Source of the DNA: Shewanella cutis
Lineage (GTDB): Bacteria > Pseudomonadota > Gammaproteobacteria > Enterobacterales > Shewanellaceae
Assembly: GCF_022410515.1 (NCBI RefSeq)
Contig: NZ_JACSDI010000001.1
Location: 992,001 to 1,056,000 of the forward strand
Direction of reading: 5' to 3'
Length of the DNA stretch: 64,000 nt
Shown here: piece after piece, positions 47,886-55,652 of the stretch
How positions within the stretch are numbered: the stretch's first letter is position 1
Layout of the letters: every line of letters begins with the position of its first letter
The notes under the pieces: model-generated
What the model saw: only the letters and a program-made list of their open reading frames with translations
Database searches by the model: none
Told to the model about the DNA's origin: nothing
Translations under genes and position numbers: made by a program

Positions 47886-48935
47886 TTAAATGGGTTGTAA
47901 ACGTCTCGCGCGGCGCTGGCGATACAGGGGCAGCAACTGCACCACCATCACAGAGACAATAATCACACCTATGCCAAAGAGCGATAAAGCATCTAACTCA
48001 TCGGCCTTAAACACGTCAGGCCACCAACCGATACTCACCACTAACGCCGTTGCGCTAAAGCTAAATACTGGCGTTAACGCCAACATGGCGCTCACCTGCG
48101 CCGTCGGCCAATACTTCATCGATTGCCCAAAACAGCCATAGGCAATCAAGGTATTGGCGGCACAAAACAGCGCCACTTGCCAGTCAAAGCTATCCATTTG
48201 CGCAAATTGGCTAAAGTCGCTAAAGGGCGCCATCGCCAAAATACCTAAGGCATATATAACCAAGAGTACGTTGGCGGGGGACAAACGGTTCAACAGTGAC
48301 TTTTGCAGCAGTGCGTAGGTGGTCCATGACAATGCCGAAAACTGCACTATCATCACCCCAAGCCAGATCTCATGGTTATCGGTGGCAGAAAAATCTAAAT
48401 AGGGATGGAAAAACATCAACATCCCTAAAGCTAAGCTAGCAAAACAACTGAGCTGCACCGCATTGAGGCGCTCTTTAAAAAACAACACGCCACCAAAGGC
48501 GAGGAAAAATGGCGAGGTTTGAAAATTAAGCTGCGCCGCGCCCGGGGCTAAATAGTCGAGGGAATAAACGAATGACACATAGTTAAGCATTAAAAACAGT
48601 CCGGCGAGGATAAGCCTGAGCCAAACCTTGGCATCGAGCGCCGTAAACTGCTTTAAACTGCCCGCGCTCCACTGCACCAAAATACTGACGATGAGCGCCA
48701 CCAAAAACCGGAACCAAGTCAACGTCACCGGGTCGATAAAACTCCCCGATAGCTTAAGTGCTATAGGTAAAATCCCCCAAAACAGCACGGCAACAGAAAT
48801 AAACAATAACCCCAATTGAGCATGGTTATTTGCCAAGGGGCCTGAATGGCTTTGATTCACGGGTAAGTTCCAGTAATACAGCAGGAAAGGAGAGCCATTC
48901 TGGCACCGCACCGCGCCAAGATCTAGCGTAAGCAA
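47886..48935 (-). CDS. EamA/DMT-family permease
   Basis: The 349-residue frame holds ten membrane helices arranged as two EamA repeats (LGLLFISVAVLFWGILPIAL in the first). It should export or import a small metabolite; none can be named. The upstream 25 codons are polar and look non-homologous, so a GTG at 48860 (VNQSHSG) may be the true start. Confidence 0.82.
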   Translation of the reverse strand: MLTLDLGAVRCQNGSPFLLYYWNLPVNQSHSGPLANNHAQLGLLFISVAVLFWGILPIALKLSGSFIDPVTLTWFRFLVALIVSILVQWSAGSLKQFTALDAKVWLRLILAGLFLMLNYVSFVYSLDYLAPGAAQLNFQTSPFFLAFGGVLFFKERLNAVQLSCFASLALGMLMFFHPYLDFSATDNHEIWLGVMIVQFSALSWTTYALLQKSLLNRLSPANVLLVIYALGILAMAPFSDFSQFAQMDSFDWQVALFCAANTLIAYGCFGQSMKYWPTAQVSAMLALTPVFSFSATALVVSIGWWPDVFKADELDALSLFGIGVIIVSVMVVQLLPLYRQRRARRLQPI

Positions 48936-49179
48936 CGATTTAACCCTGAGTTGGATTGGATACTTTCGCTGACAAGCCTGAGTTCACATCCGCGATACAG
49001 GTAAAGTTTTTGGAGACAAGTTTTATCAAGCCTTTGTAAATACAAAAAGGTATATTGAGCACAATTTCTCTTTTGGCCCAGATTGGATTTATAGAGTCAA
49101 TTGATACCTTATGTGCACATTTATTGCGGCATAAACCACTCTGTATAAGTCTTTAAAAATAAGTCAGTTAGGATAAAAA

Positions 49180-50004
49180 ATGTCACCAATAGATACTAAA
49201 GCACAGCTTGAGTCCATTAACGCTGCGGCACAAGCACTCGCGCAACGTCGCGCCAAGGGTGAAGCGGACGCCCTGTTAGAAGAAGCGTTAAGGCCCAAGG
49301 ATTTCCCTCAGGCCTTTGCCATACAACAAGCCATTGCCCAGCAGTTTAGCGCCCAAGGCAACCCGATTGCGGGTTGGAAGTGCCTTCTCCCCACGGCAGA
49401 AAAAACCGTGGTAGCCCCTATCTATCAACAAGATGTGTATCTGCAAACCGCCGAGTGTCCGCTTTATCCTTCAAGCAAAGGACTTGCCCGTGTCGAACCC
49501 GAGCTCGCCTTTGAAATCGGCAACGATTTACCGCCACGAGCCACACCCTATTCAGAAGCCGAAATCGACGCCGCCCTAGGTAAAACCCGCCTCGCCTTAG
49601 AACTGATCAAAAGTCGCTACCAAAACCCCAGCGAAGCTAATCATTTGGACGCCCTCGCCGATGGTTTGGTCAATCAAGGTTTATGGTTAGGGCCCGAACT
49701 GCTTGCAACAGCCGAGATAGAAACAAGCCATTTTGCCCTAAGCGTTGCAATTGCCCATAACGACCAGCAACAGGGTGAAGCACTGCAAAAAGCGGCGGTT
49801 CATCCAAATGGTTTCGCTAAGGCTGGACTCTACTGGTTAGTCAACTTTTTATCCGCCCAAGGGATTGGCTTAAGCCGAGGACAATATGTGATCACAGGCT
49901 CCTATGCTGGGGTATTAGATCTGCCGCTCAATCAGCACTGCCAGTTCCACTACGGCGAGCTAGGCCAATTTGGTTTGCGGTTTGTAGAGAAAGTAATGAA
50001 ATAA
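49180..50004 (+). CDS. 2-keto-4-pentenoate hydratase-like protein (FAH fold)
   Basis: The 274-residue protein resembles MhpD-type hydratases, which add water to 2-hydroxypentadienoates in aromatic meta-cleavage pathways. Typical segments are FAIQQAIAQQF, GWKC, RVEPELAFEIG (acidic metal ligands) and NQGLWLGP. No other catabolic gene is adjacent, so the substrate is uncertain. AGGA precedes the ATG by 6 bases. Confidence 0.8.
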   Translation: MSPIDTKAQLESINAAAQALAQRRAKGEADALLEEALRPKDFPQAFAIQQAIAQQFSAQGNPIAGWKCLLPTAEKTVVAPIYQQDVYLQTAECPLYPSSKGLARVEPELAFEIGNDLPPRATPYSEAEIDAALGKTRLALELIKSRYQNPSEANHLDALADGLVNQGLWLGPELLATAEIETSHFALSVAIAHNDQQQGEALQKAAVHPNGFAKAGLYWLVNFLSAQGIGLSRGQYVITGSYAGVLDLPLNQHCQFHYGELGQFGLRFVEKVMK

Positions 50005-50040
50005 GTCGCGCAATAAATCCTGTTAAATCAATCGACGGCT

Positions 50041-50070
50041 TAGAGATAAGCCTCTCTTGGCTTATCTCTA
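50041..50070 (+). terminator. Strong hairpin after the hydratase gene, abutting the MITE
   Basis: TAGAGATAAGCC and GGCTTATCTCTA pair perfectly (12 bp, 6-base loop), 36 bases after the stop. Instead of a T-run, copy 2 of the MITE begins at the next base, which suggests that insertion split the terminator. Confidence 0.6.
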
Positions 50071-50334
50071 ATACCAATCACATTAAATATCTAATCAGTT
50101 CAGAGCCTCACAGGCATCTCAATCCAAGGCGCATTGACGAAGAAATGGTTATTCCTTTTAAGTCAATGTAACACGGGAGTGAGATGCCTGTGAGGCTCCC
50201 GAAGGGCGGGATTGAACGTGCTTTATACTGCGTTTAAGGCTTTCGACAGAGCGCCACTATGCCTTCAAGCCTTCGCCTTGTCTAAAGCCCGTTTAACTCC
50301 CGCTGAATGAACAGATATTTAATACGATTGGTAT
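50071..50334. mobile_element. MITE-like element, copy 2 (264 bp)
   Basis: It has the same ends as copy 1 (ATACCAATC and GATTGGTAT) and a closely similar interior, with a ~15-bp gap relative to copy 1 in the middle. CCAATC...GATTGG is flanked by TA on both sides. It has no coding capacity. Confidence 0.82.
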
Positions 50335-50428
50335 AACACCAGCCAAGTGAGCCATAGCCGAAAACAAACTTGTATCATGGCGGAAACATTTGTACTATCC
50401 AAGAGAACTAAATATAAGGATATACAAG

Positions 50429-51544
50429 ATGTTATATGGAAAAATATTACCTCTAGCCAGTCTATTGGCCTTAACTTTAAGCACATCGTTACCCTTAAAT
50501 GCCTCGGAAAACAGCTTTTCCCAAGCCTACAGTGACTACCAAGCCGCACTCAAACAAGGTGATAACGCCCAAATAGAAGCCAGTGCCAAAAGGGCCTTCG
50601 AACTAGGTGAAGCTAAATATGCCAAGGACAGTGTCGACTTAGCGAACCTCGCCATGAACTGGGCTGGTGCAATAGAGAAGCAAGTCGCCCCTTACCCATT
50701 TGAAGAAAAGAATTTGCCAAAAACAGCTAAGGCGAATGAGTTATATCAACTCGCATTAAGCAATTATAAAAAGCATTACGGCGAACATGCAGCTGAGCTT
50801 ATCGACCCGCTACTCGGCGCAGCAGAAACCGCGCCTAAGCTGGCTGTGGCGAAAGGGCTTTTTGAAGATGCTATTGAAATTGCTGAAAAAACAGCAAATA
50901 AAAAGCTGTTGGCGAATATAAAAATGGCAGCCTTTGCTCGCCTCAGCAACACAGAATTGTACACTGCTAAGGTAAGAGACTATGCCTTCGAGGCCTATGA
51001 AACTTACAAAGAAATCCTGCCCGAAAATGCCCTCGACAGAGTCAAAGCCACCTATGTAGTGGGTGCAGTTGAATATGCCGAAAAGCATGATGACAACGCG
51101 ATTCCGTTGCTTTTAGAAGTGGTTAAGCAATTTGATGCCCTTAACTTTAGCCATCCCTATGCCTTAAGCGCCCATGCTTATCTAGTCGAACTGTATGAGC
51201 GCCAAGGAAAGCGTGACGAGTCCACCGCCCACTGTATCGCCATCGGCAAAATGCGCCCTTGGGCCGACACACAGGAACAGCAACCGCTGTTTCGTACGGA
51301 ACCCAAATATCCTAAGTCCTACCTCATACAACGTAAAAGCGGCTATGTGACCCTTAACTTCACTGTTGATGAGATGGGATTTGTGAAAAATCCTGAAGTG
51401 CTCGAATCCAAAGGCGGTGTGCTATTTGAAAAATCCACACTGAAAATGATCGAAGAATGGCGCTATGCCCCTAAGTTTGAACATGGCAAGCCCGTGGCAG
51501 CACAAACGACTGTGCGTATAGACTATTTCACTGATAAGTCTTAA
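50429..51544 (+). CDS. Periplasmic TPR-like protein with TonB C-terminal domain
   Basis: The ATG at 50429 has AAGGA 9 bases upstream and gives 371 residues; an upstream TTG is unlikely. A signal peptide ends near LPLNA (about residue 24). The middle is helical, with repeat-like segments typical of TPR proteins. The last ~80 residues are a TonB_C domain (GYVTLNFTVDEMGFVKNPEV; FEKSTLKMIEEWRYAPKFEHG). No membrane anchor remains, so it is not a classical TonB and may be a periplasmic adaptor. Its promoter may lie within or beside the MITE just upstream. Confidence 0.8.
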   Translation: MLYGKILPLASLLALTLSTSLPLNASENSFSQAYSDYQAALKQGDNAQIEASAKRAFELGEAKYAKDSVDLANLAMNWAGAIEKQVAPYPFEEKNLPKTAKANELYQLALSNYKKHYGEHAAELIDPLLGAAETAPKLAVAKGLFEDAIEIAEKTANKKLLANIKMAAFARLSNTELYTAKVRDYAFEAYETYKEILPENALDRVKATYVVGAVEYAEKHDDNAIPLLLEVVKQFDALNFSHPYALSAHAYLVELYERQGKRDESTAHCIAIGKMRPWADTQEQQPLFRTEPKYPKSYLIQRKSGYVTLNFTVDEMGFVKNPEVLESKGGVLFEKSTLKMIEEWRYAPKFEHGKPVAAQTTVRIDYFTDKS

Positions 51545-51548
51545 TCAG

Positions 51549-51968
51549 TTACTTCACCTCATATCCCAGCCCATCGCCTAATCCCGATGGGCTGTTTTTA
51601 TCTTCTGAAGCAACTGAAGCAGTTAGCTCGCGCTTTATCCGGCTTAAACAAGCTTCACATATACAAGCCGTCGCTGGTTGCGATAATAGTTGCGCTAACT
51701 TATCAGCACTTAGCCCTACTGCATCGCCTGTCGATAACCCCACCACCAAATCGCCAGATAGTAATTGAGTCAGCTTAGGAAACGCCTGCTTAGCACACCA
51801 ACAGTCACTGATATCTGCCCCAAGAGTCATGGCACACTGATTCGCCCCTTGGCATAAAGGGCAAAGCTGCGCGGCATTGAACTGAGGTTCGGGTAAGGGC
51901 TGAGGCACGGTAATCCTTATGGCATCGGAGTGATAACGCAGAAATAATAATGGTTTTTTGCAACTCAA
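51549..51968 (-). CDS. Cysteine-rich CWC family protein
   Basis: The 139-residue protein carries the CWC pattern CPLCQGANQCAM, then CWC and a final CICEACL, which probably forms a metal-binding cluster. The start at 51968 is a TTG with no clear ribosome site. It converges with the TonB_C gene with only 4 bases between the stops. Function unknown. Confidence 0.72.
   Translation of the reverse strand: MSCKKPLLFLRYHSDAIRITVPQPLPEPQFNAAQLCPLCQGANQCAMTLGADISDCWCAKQAFPKLTQLLSGDLVVGLSTGDAVGLSADKLAQLLSQPATACICEACLSRIKRELTASVASEDKNSPSGLGDGLGYEVK
51567..51599 (+). terminator. Terminator of the TonB_C gene, embedded in the CWC gene
   Basis: CAGCCCATCG pairs with CGATGGGCTG and is followed by TTTTTA. 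It serves the plus-strand gene although it lies inside the 3' coding end of the minus-strand gene. Confidence 0.75.
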
Positions 51969-52034
51969 GCTGAGTTGATTTGCACCAAGGTTAGACTTTA
52001 TAGCTTTCCAAACTACGTTTGAATGCTTTAGTTG

Positions 52035-52140
52035 AAAAGTCGTAGGGCTTCAATATCGATGCTGTTTAGCACAATGCAATATTGATTGCGGCCTTACGGC
52101 CGAGGTGAATCAAAGTCGTGGGGCTTTACCCCACACCCGA
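52035..52140 (-). repeat. Partial hairpin-repeat copy D
   Basis: The stretch contains the hairpins GCGGCCTTACGGCCG and GGGGCTTTACCCC and the motif AAAGTCGTGGGGCTT, which are the outer modules of copies A, B and C. It is in the same (minus) orientation as C and lies just outside it. Confidence 0.7.
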
Positions 52141-52167
52141 TAATAATGCTGGTTTGTTTAGCGTTTT

Positions 52168-52554
52168 AATTGGCAAGGTTATCGCTGTAAGTATGTGAAT
52201 CATTGCGGCCTTTGGTCGAGATAAGTCAAAGTCGTGGGTCTTCAACCCACACCCGACCAAGGAGGACTGCTCGTCCTATCCTCCTTGCCTATTGTTTTCA
52301 CATCAGCCAAGACGCCCCTAACGGAGTTGAAAGCCCCTTGGGCATTAAGCGTCCTTATGCTATCGCGTCAGACGCTCGTCCCTGATTCGACTGACGCTAT
52401 CTCGGCATCCATGCCTCGCTCACGCAACGAACGCAAATGCCCTGCGGCAACTCCGAGGGGATGGTGAACTCCTATTACTGCTGTGCTGGCAGTAAACCCG
52501 GAAAGAGTTATTCCTGTCCGATCTTTCTCACCCAAAAATCTGTGCCTGTCCCGA
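52168..52554 (-). repeat. Hairpin-rich repeat, copy C (minus orientation)
   Basis: Read on the minus strand it starts with GGGACAGGCACAGATTTTT and passes the conserved GTTCACCATCCCC-like segment and the CCAAGGAGGA...TCCTCCTTGG hairpin. It ends at the GCGATAACCTTGCCAATT module. Its inner end runs into the TIR gene. The interior module content differs from A and B. It has no coding capacity. Confidence 0.75.
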
Positions 52555-52708
52555 CTTTTCCACTGATTTTCTGGACTAAAGAATCACCGATTTTCATTTC
52601 CGCTTCGTCTATCCAGACTTTGATACCGTGAGCATCTATATCCCTGGCGAGCTTTCTAACGAAAGCTTTGTCTTTATGATTGTGACTTAGGAATACACTT
52701 GGTTGCAT
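52508..52708 (-). pseudogene. TIR-domain gene truncated by repeat copy C
   Basis: The 66-residue frame begins like a bacterial TIR domain: VFLSHNHKDKAFVRKLARD, then GIKVWIDEAEMKIGDS. This includes the conserved FLSH loop and the glutamate in WIDEAEM. After about residue 50 the translation changes to repeat-derived residues. A full TIR domain is about 130 residues. The ATG at 52708 follows AAGGA and lies 18 bases after the cassette core GTTAGAC, so the intact gene was a cassette gene. Confidence 0.72.
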
Positions 52709-52724
52709 GATTTTTTTCCTTACT

Positions 52725-52853
52725 GTCTAACGCCCGCCTAAGGGGCTGGCAACGCATTACCATTAAACTCAAACGCGACAACCGTAACCACCGCGGCTCA
52801 TTGGGACTGGAAACACAACGCGTTGACAGTCCCTCTTGAGGCGTTTGTTATGT
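52725..52853 (-). repeat. VCR-type attC site (129 bp)
   Basis: On the minus strand it runs from ACATAAC (52853-52847), through AACGCCTCAAGAGGGACTGT and the GGTTGTCGCGTTTGAG region, to GGGCGTTAGAC (52725). It closely resembles the Vibrio cholerae repeat attC in both sequence and length. ACATAAC is the exact complement of GTTATGT at the other end of the cassette. Confidence 0.88.
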
Positions 52854-52854
52854 T

Positions 52855-53343
52855 TCAATCTTCCCAAACTTGTAAGTTACCACTACGCCATAACTCACCG
52901 TCCCAAGAAAGTACATCATCGAGATATTTACACATAGGGTGCTGACGGTAACGAGGAGAATAATCTTTCTTATACCATCTATTAATTAAGGTTATTGGCT
53001 TTGGTAAAGATAATTTTTTTCTCTCATTTAATTCTGGCTGCCAGAAGTAAATTATTATGGATTCTGCCATTTCTAAAAAATATCTAGAAACTTCATCAGG
53101 ATATTTAACCTCTCCAATCCAAAACTCCTTGTCTCGGTTAATTTCATGAACTTTGTGGTGATTTTTCAACCTACCAATGAAAGTTCCCTCAGTAATACCG
53201 CAATATTGAATCGTTGCTTCTCGTTCATATTTCAATTTCCCTGTAGCAAGATAAAGGCCGTTTTCCCAGTCAGGATTACTTTCTATCTCTTCATAAGAAA
53301 AGGGGCCACGCCAATCAACAATAACTGTAGTATGAGAACTCAT
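52855..53343 (-). CDS. GIY-YIG-like nuclease-domain protein in an orphan integron cassette
   Basis: From the ATG at 53343 (AGGAG 5 bases upstream) the product is 162 residues; a GTG two codons earlier overlaps the ribosome site. The segment GLYLATGK, later YCGITEGTFIGRLKNH, then a downstream Glu (EMAESIIIYFW) fits a divergent GIY-YIG fold. The motif reads GLY...YCG instead of GIY...YIG. The stop codon lies two bases before the attC. AT content is high compared with the flanking genes, as expected for cassettes. Confidence 0.65.
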   Translation of the reverse strand: MSSHTTVIVDWRGPFSYEEIESNPDWENGLYLATGKLKYEREATIQYCGITEGTFIGRLKNHHKVHEINRDKEFWIGEVKYPDEVSRYFLEMAESIIIYFWQPELNERKKLSLPKPITLINRWYKKDYSPRYRQHPMCKYLDDVLSWDGELWRSGNLQVWED

Positions 53344-53359
53344 GATCACTCCTAATGAA

Positions 53360-53366
53360 ACATAAC
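53360..53366 (-). other. Core heptamer at the outer end of the GIY-YIG cassette
   Basis: GTTATGT on the minus strand is the start of the cassette. Its exact complement (ACATAAC) begins the attC at 52853, so both ends of this cassette are defined. No VCR or attI is seen upstream. Confidence 0.7.
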
Positions 53367-53606
53367 AGTGTATTACCTGCTCTTCTAATAAACCCCAACA
53401 CGAATAGGGTTAGACATGGGAATAAACGAGTAAATAAGTTAATTATGACAATAAGTTAGCATCAGTTTCAGTGGGCTATCAACATTTTTCATCCAAAAAA
53501 ATCGCGACCTTATTTACCGAGAAGCATTTTGGCGCGGTAAATAGTATTAGGCAAAGTGAAAGAGTAATAATTTCAGTTAATTGCATAAACATCCAAGCAA
53601 ATATGA
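53367..53606. other. Non-coding gap beside the cassette
   Basis: No gene or repeat was recognised in these 240 bases between the cassette core and repeat copy B. Confidence 0.4.
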
Positions 53607-53608
53607 AA

Positions 53609-54126
53609 GATGGGACAGGCACAAATCTTTAGGACTAACAGCTAACACTAAGGCAACAGAAGTTCACCTTCCCCTGCGAAGTTGCCGCGGGGCGTTGGAA
53701 TAAATTGCGTGAGTCCGGACATGGATGTCCGGCTAGCTTTCGTAGGTACAGGGGCGAATGAAAGTCGGTGATTTTCGAGCTTATGAGCGAGAGGCAGGGA
53801 CTGCCGAACTGGAGTGCTTTACATGGATGTAAAGCGAGCCTTCGGAAGCGATAGCAATTTATCCATAAGACCAAGGCTAGTAATCAATGCATGTAACTTC
53901 GCTAGGGGCGTCTTGGAGAATCCAAGGGCGAAGGCCAGCGGCCGTTTTGAGCGCGAGATAGGGATATCGAGCTGGCAGTTTAACATGGACGTTTTTGATA
54001 GGACGAGCAGTCCTCCTTGGTCGACTCTTTATTAAAAAATCAGGGGGTGAAGCCCCACGACTTTGATCCACTTCGGTCGTTAGGCCGCAATAACTCATAT
54101 ACCTACAGCGATAACCTTGCCAATTT
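53609..54126 (+). repeat. Hairpin-rich repeat, copy B (plus orientation)
   Basis: It starts with GATGGGACAGGCACAAATCT and ends with GCGATAACCTTGCCAATT. It contains many short palindromes: GGACATGGATGTCC, TTTACATGGATGTAAA, and the AGGACGAGCAGTCCT segment. Compared with copy A it carries two extra modules (about 53753-53830 and 53927-54000). Small frames inside it are translations of the repeat, not genes. Confidence 0.8.
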
Positions 54127-54145
54127 AGAAATATGGGGCAGGAAA

Positions 54146-54503
54146 GATGGGACAGGCACAAATCTTTAGGACTAACAGCTAGCACCAAGGCAACAGAAGT
54201 TCACCATCCCCTGCGAAGTTGCCGCGGGGCGTTGGAATAAATTGCGTGACTCCGGACATGGATGTCCGGCTAGCTTTCGTAGGTACAGGGACGTTGCCTT
54301 CGGAAGCGATAGCAATTTATCCATAAGACCAAGGCTAGTAATCAATGCATGTAACTTCGCTAGGGGCGTCTTGGAGAATCCAAGGAGGATAGGACGAGCA
54401 GTCCTCCTTGGTCGGGTGTGGGGTGAAGCCCCACGACTTTGATTCACTTCGGCCGTAAGGCCGCTATGACTCACATATTCACAGCGATAACATTGGCAAT
54501 TCA
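54146..54503 (+). repeat. Hairpin-rich repeat, copy A (plus orientation)
   Basis: It is in direct tandem with copy B, after a 19-base spacer, and starts with the same GATGGGACAGGCACAAATCT. It is shorter because two internal modules are missing. The long CCAAGGAGGATAGGACGAGC...TCCTCCTTGG hairpin is at 54383-54414. Confidence 0.8.
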
Positions 54504-54586
54504 AACACCAAAAGGCGATTTAATAAGCCTCCCAGCCAGTTACTCACCTTACTTAATAACGCGAGCACTGAATGAGAGCGACTCAA

Positions 54587-55642
54587 CTAAGACTTTTTCG
54601 GAAACACTGGATAAGAGGCGGTGCCAAGCACTTTGCCATCGATGTCGACACCGTAGTAATCATTGTCGTTATGGTATTTTTCCTGCGCTTGTTTCACATC
54701 GCCCTTATTGCGGGGGTCCTGTGGCCGTTCATGGGAGTTGATGTAAGCGGCAACGTCCCAAGCTTGTTGGTTAGTCAACTGCATACTCTTACCGAAAGGC
54801 ATATTTTCATAAATGAAAAATGCAGCAGTATTGACCCTGTGCATCCCCGCGCCCCAGTTGTAACTCATTGGGCCCCATAATGGTGGCAGAGAGTAAACAC
54901 CAGCAATTGCTTGGCCTTGACCATCGGCGCCATGGCACGCTTGGCAGTGGGCGGTATACACGGCTTTGCCGCGCTCGGGTGAGAACGCAAGTTCTGGTTT
55001 TGGGATCTCAGGATAACCACGACCTGGTAAATTCGCGCGTTGCTCCACTGTCATGGCTTTGGCTAGGGCGTCTGGCAGCGAGAAATCCTCACGTTTGGCG
55101 CCTTTTACCAATTCGGCATCGCTAAGTTCTGGCACTGGACCATCGAGGTTCGCCGCATCCATTAAACCACTCATCCCTAACCAGTAGGCATAGGCCGATA
55201 GCGCAACCAGTTCGGGGCTGCCCGCAGCGGGGGCTTTACCATTCATCGAATAGTTAAAGCAGCCTTGTATCCGCTCTTGAAAGGTATTTACTTTATCGTC
55301 TTTTTTACGATACGCGGGATAGGCAAAATAGGCGCCCCATACCGGTGACGCATTCGCCTTACGGCCCGCATCCATATGGCAGTTGGCGCAGTTAAGTTCG
55401 TTACCCACATACTTATCTCTTAACTGCTGGGTATTCACAAATAACTGATAACCCAAGCGTACTTTATCGCCAAAGGCACCTTCGGGAATCGCGCTTAAGG
55501 GTCTAGGCGTAAGATAGGTTTGATCAGGATTTTTAGGGACTGAGGGCAATGGCGCCTGTTTATCAGGTAACTCTTGCGCCGCTTGCACTTGAGTTGTCAG
55601 CACGCCCATGGCGGCCAATAGTAAGATGGCAGAAGATTTCAT
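54587..55642 (-). CDS. tsdA: Thiosulfate dehydrogenase / tetrathionate reductase TsdA (diheme cytochrome c)
   Basis: TsdA interconverts thiosulfate and tetrathionate in the periplasm; the preferred direction varies by organism. The 351-residue protein has a signal peptide (LLLAAMGVLTTQVQA). Heme-1 motif CANCH is near residue 86 and heme-2 motif CQACH near 237. The characteristic TsdA stretches AGRKANASPVWGAYFAYP, QGCFNYSMNGKAP and NLPGRGYPEIP are present. AAGGAG precedes the start. It is the second gene of a tsdBA pair, 10 bases after tsdB. Confidence 0.9.
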   Translation of the reverse strand: MKSSAILLLAAMGVLTTQVQAAQELPDKQAPLPSVPKNPDQTYLTPRPLSAIPEGAFGDKVRLGYQLFVNTQQLRDKYVGNELNCANCHMDAGRKANASPVWGAYFAYPAYRKKDDKVNTFQERIQGCFNYSMNGKAPAAGSPELVALSAYAYWLGMSGLMDAANLDGPVPELSDAELVKGAKREDFSLPDALAKAMTVEQRANLPGRGYPEIPKPELAFSPERGKAVYTAHCQACHGADGQGQAIAGVYSLPPLWGPMSYNWGAGMHRVNTAAFFIYENMPFGKSMQLTNQQAWDVAAYINSHERPQDPRNKGDVKQAQEKYHNDNDYYGVDIDGKVLGTASYPVFPKKS

Positions 55643-55652
55643 GGCCGGCTCC

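Noticed and set aside
52203-52631. Short plus-strand frames across copy C
   Set aside because: They are translations of repeat DNA and of the antisense of the TIR fragment.
53635-54442. Several 65-105-residue frames in the hairpin repeats
   Set aside because: The same translations recur in each repeat copy and follow the palindromes; there is no start signal or domain.
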